From Bacteroidota bacterium (GTDB lineage: Bacteria > Bacteroidota > Bacteroidia > Chitinophagales > Chitinophagaceae): a stretch of DNA of 32,362 bases. The DNA lies in the NCBI GenBank assembly GCA_029561305.1, contig JAKQJG010000119.1, positions 1 through 32,362 on the forward strand. The letters are read 5' to 3'. Every line of letters starts with the position of its first letter. Within the stretch, counting starts at the first letter, position 1. Below the pieces are notes generated by a model that was not told where the DNA came from, did no database searches, and saw only the letters and a program-made list of their open reading frames with translations. Below are positions 8,188 through 15,976 of this stretch, piece after piece. The translations under genes were made by a program, and so were the position numbers.

Positions 8188-8571
8188 TTATTTTTTAAGC
8201 ATTAAAATTGCTTTCACCATTTTGGCAGCGTCTTCTGGCGACAGGGAAGCATGCGGCGTCATCTGCGCTTCTCCCCAGATGCCTTTACTGCCCTTGATCA
8301 CCCTTGAAGAAAGCAATGCGATATTCTCTGGTGTGTTTTCGTATTTAGCCGCCACATCTTTATAAGCCGGGCCGGTAAAAGGTTCTTCAATTTTATGACA
8401 GGTTGTACAATCTGAACCCAGCACCAGCGCCATGCCTTCTGTGTAAGCAGGGTCTTCGGGTGCTTTTTTAACTTCTTCTTTCTCTTCCGCAGCAGCGTTA
8501 TCCTTTTTTTCTCCACCACCACAGGCAGCTAACAATCCTGCTGTGGCAAAAACTACCAGTACTTTTTTCAT
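8188..8571 (-). CDS. c-type cytochrome lipoprotein (class I, c551/c552-like)
   Basis: The 127-aa protein has a lipoprotein signal ending LLAAC (Cys17), followed by an acidic, Lys-rich linker. The heme site CTTCHK gives Cys55, Cys58 and His59. A plausible axial Met is Met104 in GEAQMTPHASLSPEDAAKMVKAI, typical of small monoheme class I cytochromes. It would sit tethered in the periplasm. Lying in the same leftward run as a DUF1080 gene and near two GMC dehydrogenases, it is the obvious electron acceptor for them. This parallels the cytochrome subunit of FAD-glucose, gluconate and sorbitol dehydrogenases, but here it is a separate small lipoprotein. Confidence 0.9.
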   Translation of the reverse strand: MKKVLVVFATAGLLAACGGGEKKDNAAAEEKEEVKKAPEDPAYTEGMALVLGSDCTTCHKIEEPFTGPAYKDVAAKYENTPENIALLSSRVIKGSKGIWGEAQMTPHASLSPEDAAKMVKAILMLKK

Positions 8572-8595
8572 ATAACTTGTTGTTTATGGTTTGAA

Positions 8596-9648
8596 TTAAA
8601 TGCCTAATATTTTTTTATTAAAGTCTTCATTGTTTTCCGTTTGGGCAAAGTCATCAAATGCCCTTTCAGTAACCCGGATGATATGCTGTTGAATGAATGC
8701 ACATCCTTCTTTAGCACCATCCTCCGGATGTTTGAGACAGCATTCCCATTCCATCACCGCCCATCCATTGTAACCGTATTGAGTCAGTTTACTAAAGATG
8801 GTTTTAAAATCCACCTGTCCGTCACCCGGACTACGGTAGCGGCCTGCCCGGTTGATCCAGCTTTGATAACCACCAAATGTACCTTGTTTTCCGGTTGAAT
8901 TGAACTCTGCATCTTTAACATGAAAAGCTCTGATTCGTTCATGATAGAAATCAATATATTGTTTATAATCCAGTTGCTGTAACACAAAATGAGAGGGATC
9001 GTACAATAAACAGGCCCTTGCATGGTTGTTTACTTTTTCTAAAAACATTTCATATGTGATGCCATCAAAGAGGTCTTCGCCGGGGTGAATCTCATAGCAT
9101 ACATCCACACCATGCTCATCATAATAATTCAGGATCGGCATCCATCTTTTTGCCAGCTCGGTAAAACCTGTTTCCACCAAACCATTGGGCCGCTGTGGCC
9201 ATGGATGGAAAGTATGCCACAATAAAGAACCGCTAAAAGTGGGCACTGCAGTCAATCCTAAATGCTGGGAAGCTTTTGCAGCATACTTCAATTGCTGCAC
9301 CGCCCATTCTGTTCTTGCATTCCTGTTGTTGTGAAGCTCTTTGGGCGCAAAAGTATTAAAGAGTTCATCATAAGCAGGATGTACTGCCACGAGTTGCCCC
9401 TGCAGGTGCGTACTCAATTCTGTTATTTCTAAACCGCAGCCATTGATCAAACCTTTTAGTTCATCACAATAGGTTTTGCTCTCTGCAGCTTTTTGCAGAT
9501 CGATACAGCGGCTGTCCCATGTTGGAATTTGTACACCAACAAAGCCCAAACCTTTTGCCCATTCACAAATTGTTTTTAAATTGTTGAACGGGGGCTTGTC
9601 ATCCAGGAACTGAGCTAAAAAAATTCCGGGTCCTTTTATTGTTTGCAT
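8596..9648 (-). CDS. Sugar phosphate isomerase/epimerase-like TIM-barrel protein, cytoplasmic
   Basis: The start at 9648 (MQTIKGPGIFLAQF) is preferred over 9699, because the extra 17 residues look non-native and the family begins at the GPGIF strand. The 350-aa product is an AP-endonuclease-2-like TIM barrel. Candidate metal ligands are Glu186 (CYEIHPGE), Asp217 (YDPSH), His243 (FHVKD) and Glu300 (AVMEWECC). There is no signal peptide, so it acts in the cytoplasm. It lies between a cytochrome c gene and a Gfo/Idh/MocA gene on the same strand. Enzymes of this type isomerise or hydrate keto-sugars. A role in processing an imported 3-keto sugar is inferred from context. Confidence 0.85.
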   Translation of the reverse strand: MQTIKGPGIFLAQFLDDKPPFNNLKTICEWAKGLGFVGVQIPTWDSRCIDLQKAAESKTYCDELKGLINGCGLEITELSTHLQGQLVAVHPAYDELFNTFAPKELHNNRNARTEWAVQQLKYAAKASQHLGLTAVPTFSGSLLWHTFHPWPQRPNGLVETGFTELAKRWMPILNYYDEHGVDVCYEIHPGEDLFDGITYEMFLEKVNNHARACLLYDPSHFVLQQLDYKQYIDFYHERIRAFHVKDAEFNSTGKQGTFGGYQSWINRAGRYRSPGDGQVDFKTIFSKLTQYGYNGWAVMEWECCLKHPEDGAKEGCAFIQQHIIRVTERAFDDFAQTENNEDFNKKILGI

Positions 9649-9810
9649 AATTACCTCATCACCCATCCTCTTCTCCTGAAGAGAGAAGAGGCGGTACATT
9701 TAATCGTTAATAAATATTTGTTCTTCCACATCAACTAAAAATCTCTAATTGTTAAGTACATCCACGCTCTAAAGATTTGTAAAAGAGATTTGAATCTTGA
9801 GCTCATTTAG

Positions 9811-9839
9811 TTCCCCCTTTAGGGGGCGGAGGGGGTGAA
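9811..9839. repeat. C-tract/G-tract repeat overlapping Gfo/Idh stop
   Basis: TTCCCCCTTTAGGGGG followed by CGGAGGGGGT overlaps the last codons (..TPSAP) of the Gfo/Idh gene that ends at 9819. It is related to the elements at 4417-4440 and 4517-4550. Confidence 0.45.
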
Positions 9840-10994
9840 ATCTGTCCACTTTTCCTTGCTCTGCCCACTCGCCACCACTGTATCAATAAAGGTCATGCCC
9901 CTGATGCCATCTTCCACACCGGGAAAATCCAACGCTTCTTTTGATGGCGTTGTACCTTCAATTTTTGCAGATAAAGTCAAGGCAAAATTGCGGTAGATGT
10001 TGGCAAATGCTTCTAAGTATCCTTCCGGGTGACCGCCAGGCGTACGGCAATTGTGTGTGGCGTAGCCCGATAACCGGTCACCATAGTTAGCGCCGGCTCT
10101 TAATATTTGCGTAGGTGCATCCAGCCATTTTACTATTAAAGTATTGGGTTCCATTTGTGCCCATTCTAAACCGCCTTTTTCTCCATACACCCTTATTTTT
10201 AGTGCATTCTCCTCACCGGCTGCAACCTGGGATGCCATCAATACACCGGCTGCACCATTCTCAAATTTTAATAATACGTTGCCGTCGTCATCCAGCAACC
10301 GGCCCGGCACCATTATATTTAAGTCTGCACATAATTTGGTGATCTTTAAACCTGTAATGTATTCTGCTAAATGAGCAGCATGTGTTCCAATATCACCCAT
10401 ACTGCCGGCTTTGCCACTTTTACTGGGATCGGTGCGCCAGGCTGCCTGTGCATTACCTTCCCGCTCACTCAGCTTACTCAGCCAACCTTGTGGATATTCC
10501 ACCCATACTTTTCTAACGTTACCGATTACCCCATCTTTTACCATTTGCTTAGCCTGCTTTACCATGGGATAGCCGGAATAGGTGTGTGTTAAACAAAGTA
10601 AGAGGCCTGTTTGATCCACCAGCTTTTTTAATTCAACAGCTTCTGCCAGGTTAAACGTAATAGGTTTTTCTATTACCACATGAAAGCCTTTTTCCAGTGC
10701 CATTTTTGCCGGGGCAAAATGTGCAAAATTGGGAGTAACAATAGTGACAAAATCAATTCTTTCATCGGCAGGCCGTTGGCTTTCTTTCTCCAGCATTTCT
10801 TCGTAACTGAGGTATGTCCTTTCAGGGGACAGGAATAACTCTTCACCTGATTCTTTTGCCACTTCAGGTCTCACGCTGAGGGCGCCGCAAACCATTTCCA
10901 CTTTGCCATCCATATTAAATGCCAGCCTGTGAATGGCACCGATAAAAGCATCTTTACCGCCGCCGATCATGCCCATGCGTAGTTTTCTTTTCAT
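9819..10994 (-). CDS. Gfo/Idh/MocA family oxidoreductase
   Basis: This 391-aa protein has the N-terminal NAD(P)-binding motif MGMIGGGKDAFIGAIHR (7-23), the family signature EKP with Lys110 (VVIEKPITFNLAEA) and the substrate-domain motif GDIGTHAAHLAE with Asp201 and His205. No signal peptide is present, so it is cytoplasmic. Family members oxidise or reduce sugars and cyclitols at a hydroxyl or keto group with NAD(P)(H). In this setting it most plausibly reduces a 3-keto sugar back to the parent sugar, or oxidises it further. It heads the leftward run and is divergent from the MFS gene at 11249. The last codons lie within a C/G-tract repeat, so the C-terminus may have been altered. Confidence 0.9.
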   Translation of the reverse strand: MKRKLRMGMIGGGKDAFIGAIHRLAFNMDGKVEMVCGALSVRPEVAKESGEELFLSPERTYLSYEEMLEKESQRPADERIDFVTIVTPNFAHFAPAKMALEKGFHVVIEKPITFNLAEAVELKKLVDQTGLLLCLTHTYSGYPMVKQAKQMVKDGVIGNVRKVWVEYPQGWLSKLSEREGNAQAAWRTDPSKSGKAGSMGDIGTHAAHLAEYITGLKITKLCADLNIMVPGRLLDDDGNVLLKFENGAAGVLMASQVAAGEENALKIRVYGEKGGLEWAQMEPNTLIVKWLDAPTQILRAGANYGDRLSGYATHNCRTPGGHPEGYLEAFANIYRNFALTLSAKIEGTTPSKEALDFPGVEDGIRGMTFIDTVVASGQSKEKWTDFTPSAP

Positions 10995-11020
10995 ATAGCT
11001 GATTAATTATTTTTGAGGAG

Positions 11021-11043
11021 CGTAAATTTTCAACAAGTTTACG
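11021..11043. promoter_or_regulatory. Inverted repeat in Gfo/Idh-MFS divergent region
   Basis: CGTAAA (11021-11026) and TTTACG (11038-11043) are complementary arms 11 nt apart in the 254-bp spacer between the divergent Gfo/Idh and MFS genes. It is a possible operator for both transcripts. The minus strand also has a weak -7-like TAAACTTG here. The rest of the spacer is AT-rich with no other clear signal. Confidence 0.3.
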
Positions 11044-11248
11044 AATAAGATTCATTTACTGTTGTATTTTTTTGTTTTCATTAATATGTGATAATACTTT
11101 TTTATCTGATCATAACCTGCAATCGTTTGATGAGGTTTTTTTAAGCGGTTTGTAAAAAAAACGGGCAAACTTTATGCTGAGATGAAATAAAAATCTACAT
11201 TTAGAATCTCTATTGCTAACGATTATCAACGCAAACCACCATCGCTGT

Positions 11249-12484
11249 ATGAAAAGCACCGTTCGTTTCCAGTTAAGTGTAATGATGTTTCTTAACTTTT
11301 TTATTTGGGGGGGCTGGTTTGTTACATTGGGTACATTTCTTAACAAGAACCTGCAGGCTTCCGGTACGGAAGGAGCCAGCGTTTTTTCAACGCAGTCATG
11401 GGGAGCCATCATTGCACCGTTTATCATTGGTTTGATAGCGGACCGGTATTTTAACGCCGAAAAAATATTAGGGGTGCTGCATTTAGCCGGGGCAGTGTTA
11501 ATGTACCAGATGTATGGGGCAGACAATATGTCTTCCTTTTATCCTTATGTACTCTTATACATGATCGCATACATGCCTACCCTGGCGCTGGTAAATTCTG
11601 TATCGTTTAATCAAATGACCGACCCGGAAAAGGAATTTTCTTCTATCAGGGTATTGGGTACAATTGGATGGATCGTAGCAGGCCTGGCAATCAGTTATGT
11701 TTTTCACTGGGATTCAAAAGAGAGTACAGAAGCCGGCTTGCTTAAAAATACTTTTCTGATGTCATCCATCGCATCATTGCTGCTGGGTATTTTTAGTTTT
11801 ACATTGCCAAAAACACCACCTAAAAAATCCACGGGAGAAAAAGTGAGCCTGAACGAGATGCTGGGACTGAATGCTTTGAAGCTGTTAAAGGATAAGAACT
11901 TTGCCATCTTCTTTGTTTCGTCTGTTCTGATCTGCATACCACTTGCTTTTTATTATCAGAATGCCAATGCTTTTCTTTCAAACGTAGGCATGGAAAACCC
12001 AACAGGTAAAATGACCCTTGGTCAGATTTCAGAAGTATTATTTTTGCTGTTGCTGCCGGTGTTTTTTAAGAAATATGGCTTTAAAAAAACAATCCTGGTG
12101 GGTATGCTTGCCTGGGCACTGCGGTATGCTTTGTTTGCTTATGGAAACGCCGGTTCACTTAGTTTCATGCTGATCATTGGGATTGCATTGCATGGCATTT
12201 GTTATGACTTTTTCTTTGTGTCCGGTCAGATATATACCAATGCAAGAGCAGGTGAAAAATATAAGAGCGCTGCACAGGGTTTGATCACCCTTGCTACCTA
12301 TGGCGTGGGTATGCTGATTGGTTTTTGGGTGGCTGGTTTGATCACCGACCATTATAAATCTGCAGACGGTGTATTTGATTACAAAATGATATGGCTGATA
12401 CCATCAGGAATTGCGCTGGCCGTATTTTTAATTTTTGCTGCTGCATTTAAAGATGAAAAGAAAGGGGCAGGTGTGCAGGTTTGA
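11249..12484 (+). CDS. NupG-type nucleoside/sugar:H+ symporter (MFS)
   Basis: The start at 11249 (MKSTVRFQLSVMMFLNFFIWGGWFVTLG) matches the usual N-terminus of nucleoside:H+ symporter (PF03825) proteins; the frame is open 12 codons further up. The 411-aa product has about 11-12 hydrophobic segments, with FIIGLIADRYFNAEKILGVLHL as the conserved loop between helices 2 and 3. It is an inner-membrane importer. Family members in this phylum often sit beside sugar oxidation and isomerase genes. It opens the rightward run that continues with the Hyi-like, GMC-2, small-subunit and TIM-barrel genes. It may therefore import the processed sugar rather than a nucleoside; that substrate is inferred. Confidence 0.88.
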   Translation: MKSTVRFQLSVMMFLNFFIWGGWFVTLGTFLNKNLQASGTEGASVFSTQSWGAIIAPFIIGLIADRYFNAEKILGVLHLAGAVLMYQMYGADNMSSFYPYVLLYMIAYMPTLALVNSVSFNQMTDPEKEFSSIRVLGTIGWIVAGLAISYVFHWDSKESTEAGLLKNTFLMSSIASLLLGIFSFTLPKTPPKKSTGEKVSLNEMLGLNALKLLKDKNFAIFFVSSVLICIPLAFYYQNANAFLSNVGMENPTGKMTLGQISEVLFLLLLPVFFKKYGFKKTILVGMLAWALRYALFAYGNAGSLSFMLIIGIALHGICYDFFFVSGQIYTNARAGEKYKSAAQGLITLATYGVGMLIGFWVAGLITDHYKSADGVFDYKMIWLIPSGIALAVFLIFAAAFKDEKKGAGVQV

Positions 12485-12524
12485 TATTGAATTATAAAAT
12501 AATAAAACAGCGGCAACGCAATAA

Positions 12525-13403
12525 ATGCAAAGAAGAAACCTCATAAAATCATTGGCTGTATCTGCAGCAGCAGTTGCTTCCGGAAATGCAATGGCAGCCT
12601 GTAATATTGGCGCTGATGAAAACAACATGAAAGGAAGGATCAATCACTCCGTATGCTGGTGGACATACAATTTTATGCCGCTGGAAGATTTGTGCAAGGC
12701 AGTAAAACAAATTGGTTTTTCTGCCATCGACCTGTTGGCACCAAAGGAATGGCCTGTGGCACAGGCATATGGTATTCATAGCAGCATGTGTTATATCAAT
12801 GGTACGGTAAGCCTCACAGAAGGATTCAACGACCCCAAATTTCATAACCACCTGGTAAAAGATTATTTGGAAGTGATGCCGCTGATGGTGAAAGCAGGTT
12901 ATAAAAACCTGATCTGCTTCAGTGGTAACCGTAACGGGATGGATGATGAAACAGGAATGAAGAACTGCATCACAGGGTTGAAAAAGATCATGCCCATGGC
13001 AGAAAAGAATGGGATCATTATACAGATGGAATTGTTCAATAGTAAAAAAGATCATCCGGATTATATGGCCGACAAAAGTGCCTGGGGAGTGGAATTGTGC
13101 AAGCGGCTTGGTTCAGAAAATTTTAAACTGTTGTACGATATTTATCACATGCAGGTAAACGAAGGCGATGTGATACAAACGATAAAGGACAACCATCAAT
13201 ACTTTGGGCATTATCATACTGCCGGTGTACCCGGTCGAAATGAGATCAATGAAACCCAGGAACTGTATTATCCTGCAATCATGAAAGCAATAGCAGCAAC
13301 AGGATACAAAGGATATGTGGCACAGGAATTTATTGCCACAGGAAAAACGAATGAGGAGAAAGTGGCGGCATTAAAAGATGCCATCATGCGGTGCGATATA
13401 TAA
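12525..13403 (+). CDS. Hydroxypyruvate isomerase-like TIM-barrel protein with Tat-type signal
   Basis: The 292-aa protein begins MQRRNLIKSLAVSAAAVAS and has AMAAC at 22-26. This is a twin-arginine-like signal with a possible lipobox Cys26, so export is likely. The TIM barrel follows from about residue 38, with candidate metal ligands Glu169 (IQMELFN), Asp205 (LLYDIYHMQ), His231 (YHTAG) and Glu268 (VAQEF). Cytoplasmic Hyi proteins interconvert hydroxypyruvate and tartronate semialdehyde, but an exported relative in a keto-sugar locus more likely handles a keto-sugar intermediate. It is 40 nt downstream of the MFS gene, in the same presumed operon. Confidence 0.87.
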   Translation: MQRRNLIKSLAVSAAAVASGNAMAACNIGADENNMKGRINHSVCWWTYNFMPLEDLCKAVKQIGFSAIDLLAPKEWPVAQAYGIHSSMCYINGTVSLTEGFNDPKFHNHLVKDYLEVMPLMVKAGYKNLICFSGNRNGMDDETGMKNCITGLKKIMPMAEKNGIIIQMELFNSKKDHPDYMADKSAWGVELCKRLGSENFKLLYDIYHMQVNEGDVIQTIKDNHQYFGHYHTAGVPGRNEINETQELYYPAIMKAIAATGYKGYVAQEFIATGKTNEEKVAALKDAIMRCDI

Positions 13404-13596
13404 TAGGGATTAAAGAGTAAAGTATAATGGCGATTGCTATGATTAGATGATTGATATGATTATAAGTAGTCAAAATCATTCTGCAAATTTGAAATGGTAT
13501 TAACTTAAAATGAACAACTAATCATACCAATCATACCAATCAGTTATTAATCATCATTAAAAGAAAAATAAACATTCACTAAATCATACTTATCAC

Positions 13597-15282
13597 ATGC
13601 CTGAAAACAATGTATATGATGCCATCGTAATTGGCTCTGGTATCAGTGGCGGTTGGGCCGCTAAGGAATTAACTGAAAAAGGAATGAAAACTTTAATGCT
13701 CGAAAGAGGGCGACCCATAGAACACAAATCCGGTTATGTAAACGCCATGAAAGATGTGTGGGATTTTCCGCATCGTGATAATGCCACGCAGCAGATGAAG
13801 GCAGACTATCCAGTACTTAAAAGAGATTATCCTTTGAATGAGTCGACTTTTGGTATGTGGGCTAATGAAAAAGAAAATCCATATACAGAGGTAAAGCGTT
13901 TTGACTGGTACCGTGGCTATCATTTAGGAGGCCGTTCACTCATGTGGGGCAGGCAGAGCTATCGCTGGAGCAAACTCGATTTTGAAGGCAATGCAAAAGA
14001 AGGTATTGCTGTTGACTGGCCAATCCGGTACGAAGATCTTGCTCCCTGGTATAGTTATGTTGAAAAATTTGCAGGCATACAGGGCAGTAAAGAGGGGCTT
14101 GATATATTACCTGATGGAGAGTTTTTACCCGCAATGGAAATGAATGCAGTGGAAAAACATGTGGCACCCAAATTAAAAGAGCATTATAAAGGCAAACGTC
14201 ACATGTTTATAGGACGCAGTGCCAACATTACTGAGCCCAAACCTGAGCAGGACCGTGTAAACTGTCAGTACCGCGACCGTTGCTGGCGTGGTTGTCCTTT
14301 TGGAGCTTATTTTAGCACACAGAGCGCTACCCTGCCAGTTGCAAGAAAGACAGGCAACCTTACCCTGGAAACAAATAAAATTGTAACCAGGATATTGTAT
14401 AACAAGGATACAAAGAAGGCTACCGGCGTAGAAGTGGTGGATGCAGAAACAAGCAAGACGTATACTTATAATGCAAAAATAATTTTTGTATGTGCTTCCA
14501 CCTTTAACAGCACCTGGATCTTAATGAACAGCGCCACGGATGTATGGCCTGACGGTCTCGGAAGCAGCAGCGGCGAATTGGGTCATAATGTAATGGACCA
14601 TCATTTAAAAAGTGGTGCAGAAGGCGTGATTGAGGGTTTTGACGATAAATATGAATATGGCAGAAGACCAACGGGCATCTATATCCCAAGATTTCAGAAT
14701 GTATATGACGATAAAAGAGATTACCTCCGGGGCTTTGGCTACCAGGGTGGTGCTTATCGTGGCAGGGGCCTCGAAATTGCAGAGTTTACTTTAGGTGCCG
14801 ACCTGAAAGATGCCTTGAGTGAACCAGGTCCATGGAAAATGGGTATAATGGGCTTTGGTGAAATACTGCCTTATCACGAGAACAGGATATTCCTCGACAA
14901 AACCAAAAAAGATAAATGGGGTTTGCCTGTATTGGCTTTTGATGTGGAGATGAAAGAAAATGAAGCCAAAATGCGTAAGGATATACCCGCCGAGGCACAG
15001 GCGATGCTGGAAGCAATGGGTGCAAAAAATATCCGGACATACGATTATGGTTACGCCTTTGGAATGGGTATTCATGAAATGGGTACTGCCCGTATGGGAC
15101 GTGATCCTAAAACAAGTGTGCTCAATGGTAATAACCAGGTTTGGGATGCGCTGAATGTATTTGTTACTGACGGTGCCTGTATGACAAGTGCAAGCTGTGT
15201 AAACCCATCGCTAACCTATATGGCCTTAACAGCAAGAGCAGTTGATTTTGCAGTGAAGGAGGTGAAGAAGGGGAATCTGTAA
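13597..15282 (+). CDS. GMC-family FAD sugar dehydrogenase 2 with C-x5-C-x3-C motif
   Basis: The 561-aa protein starts with the FAD-binding motif YDAIVIGSGISGGWAAKEL (7-25) and has HLGGRSLMWGR (109-119). The C-terminal active-site pair is His493 in HEMGTARMG and Asn536 in VNPSLTYMAL. Cys223, Cys229 and Cys233 (NCQYRDRCWRGCPFGA) match C-x5-C-x3-C-P, the 3Fe-4S ligand spacing known from FAD-glucose dehydrogenase alpha subunits. No signal peptide is present. The matching small subunit with a twin-arginine signal is encoded 81 nt downstream, so co-export is expected. It is well diverged from GMC-1, which suggests a different substrate. The 193-bp upstream spacer has only short ATCATACCA repeats and no obvious terminator, so co-transcription with the Hyi-like gene is possible. 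Confidence 0.92.
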   Translation: MPENNVYDAIVIGSGISGGWAAKELTEKGMKTLMLERGRPIEHKSGYVNAMKDVWDFPHRDNATQQMKADYPVLKRDYPLNESTFGMWANEKENPYTEVKRFDWYRGYHLGGRSLMWGRQSYRWSKLDFEGNAKEGIAVDWPIRYEDLAPWYSYVEKFAGIQGSKEGLDILPDGEFLPAMEMNAVEKHVAPKLKEHYKGKRHMFIGRSANITEPKPEQDRVNCQYRDRCWRGCPFGAYFSTQSATLPVARKTGNLTLETNKIVTRILYNKDTKKATGVEVVDAETSKTYTYNAKIIFVCASTFNSTWILMNSATDVWPDGLGSSSGELGHNVMDHHLKSGAEGVIEGFDDKYEYGRRPTGIYIPRFQNVYDDKRDYLRGFGYQGGAYRGRGLEIAEFTLGADLKDALSEPGPWKMGIMGFGEILPYHENRIFLDKTKKDKWGLPVLAFDVEMKENEAKMRKDIPAEAQAMLEAMGAKNIRTYDYGYAFGMGIHEMGTARMGRDPKTSVLNGNNQVWDALNVFVTDGACMTSASCVNPSLTYMALTARAVDFAVKEVKKGNL

Positions 15283-15363
15283 AGCAGTGATTAGTTATCA
15301 GTGATAAGTTTTTTGTTACCGGTAACTGTTCACACATAACCAATAACTAATAACTAATTTATC

Positions 15364-15954
15364 ATGGAAAGAAGAGAACTATTAAAACAAATTGCGATCC
15401 TCACGGGTGGTGCTTTTATCGGGGGAGAATTGTTTTTAACAGGATGTAAAAGCGGTGCATCCTTAGAAGCAGGTTTTACACCAACTACCATTGCATTTTT
15501 AGATGAGGTAGCAGAGACCATCATTCCAGCTACTAAAACACCCGGAGCCAAGGCGGCAAAAGTGGGTGAGTTTATGAAAGTTTTTGTTACAGACTGCTAT
15601 ACTAAAAATGACCAGGAAGCTTTTACAAAAGGTATCGTGCAGCTGGATGAAGCCTGTAATAAAATGCACAGCAAATCATTTATGGAATGTGATGCCAAGC
15701 AACGCCACGACCTGCTGGTAAGTCTTGAAAAAGAAGCCAAGACTTTTAATGATGGCATAGGTAAAGAAAATGAGGGCAAAAAGGACGAAGAAAGGAAATC
15801 CGTGCATTATTATACCATGATGAAACAGATCACCTTGCTTGGATTCTTTACTTCAAAAACCGGTATGACAGAAACACTCCGTCATGTACCGGTTCCGGGC
15901 AGGTACGATGGTGCTTTTCCTTATAAAAAGGGCGATAAGGCCTGGGCCGAATAA
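15364..15954 (+). CDS. Gluconate 2-dehydrogenase subunit 3-like protein (small subunit of GMC dehydrogenase 2)
   Basis: This 196-aa protein has an N-terminus MERRELLKQIAILTGGAF and then FLTGCKSG, a twin-arginine-like signal with lipobox Cys28. The subunit-3 domain shows TIAFLDEVAETIIPATKTPGAKAA, the family hallmark, and a C-terminal KQITLLGFFTSKTGMTETLRHVPVPGRYDG. It would bind the GMC protein encoded just upstream, deliver it through the Tat pathway and anchor it in the membrane. It is followed after 22 nt by a TIM-barrel gene, so the three appear co-transcribed. Confidence 0.9.
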   Translation: MERRELLKQIAILTGGAFIGGELFLTGCKSGASLEAGFTPTTIAFLDEVAETIIPATKTPGAKAAKVGEFMKVFVTDCYTKNDQEAFTKGIVQLDEACNKMHSKSFMECDAKQRHDLLVSLEKEAKTFNDGIGKENEGKKDEERKSVHYYTMMKQITLLGFFTSKTGMTETLRHVPVPGRYDGAFPYKKGDKAWAE

Positions 15955-15976
15955 TTTCAACATTAAAACATTCACT

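Noticed and set aside
12549..13055. 168-aa minus-strand frame opposite the Hyi-like gene
   Set aside because: It is a shadow of a well-supported TIM-barrel gene, with an unnatural His/Cys/Phe-rich composition.
13404..13596. ATCATACCA repeats as a CRISPR or regulatory array
   Set aside because: Only two or three adjacent 9-nt units occur in AT-rich sequence, without spacers.
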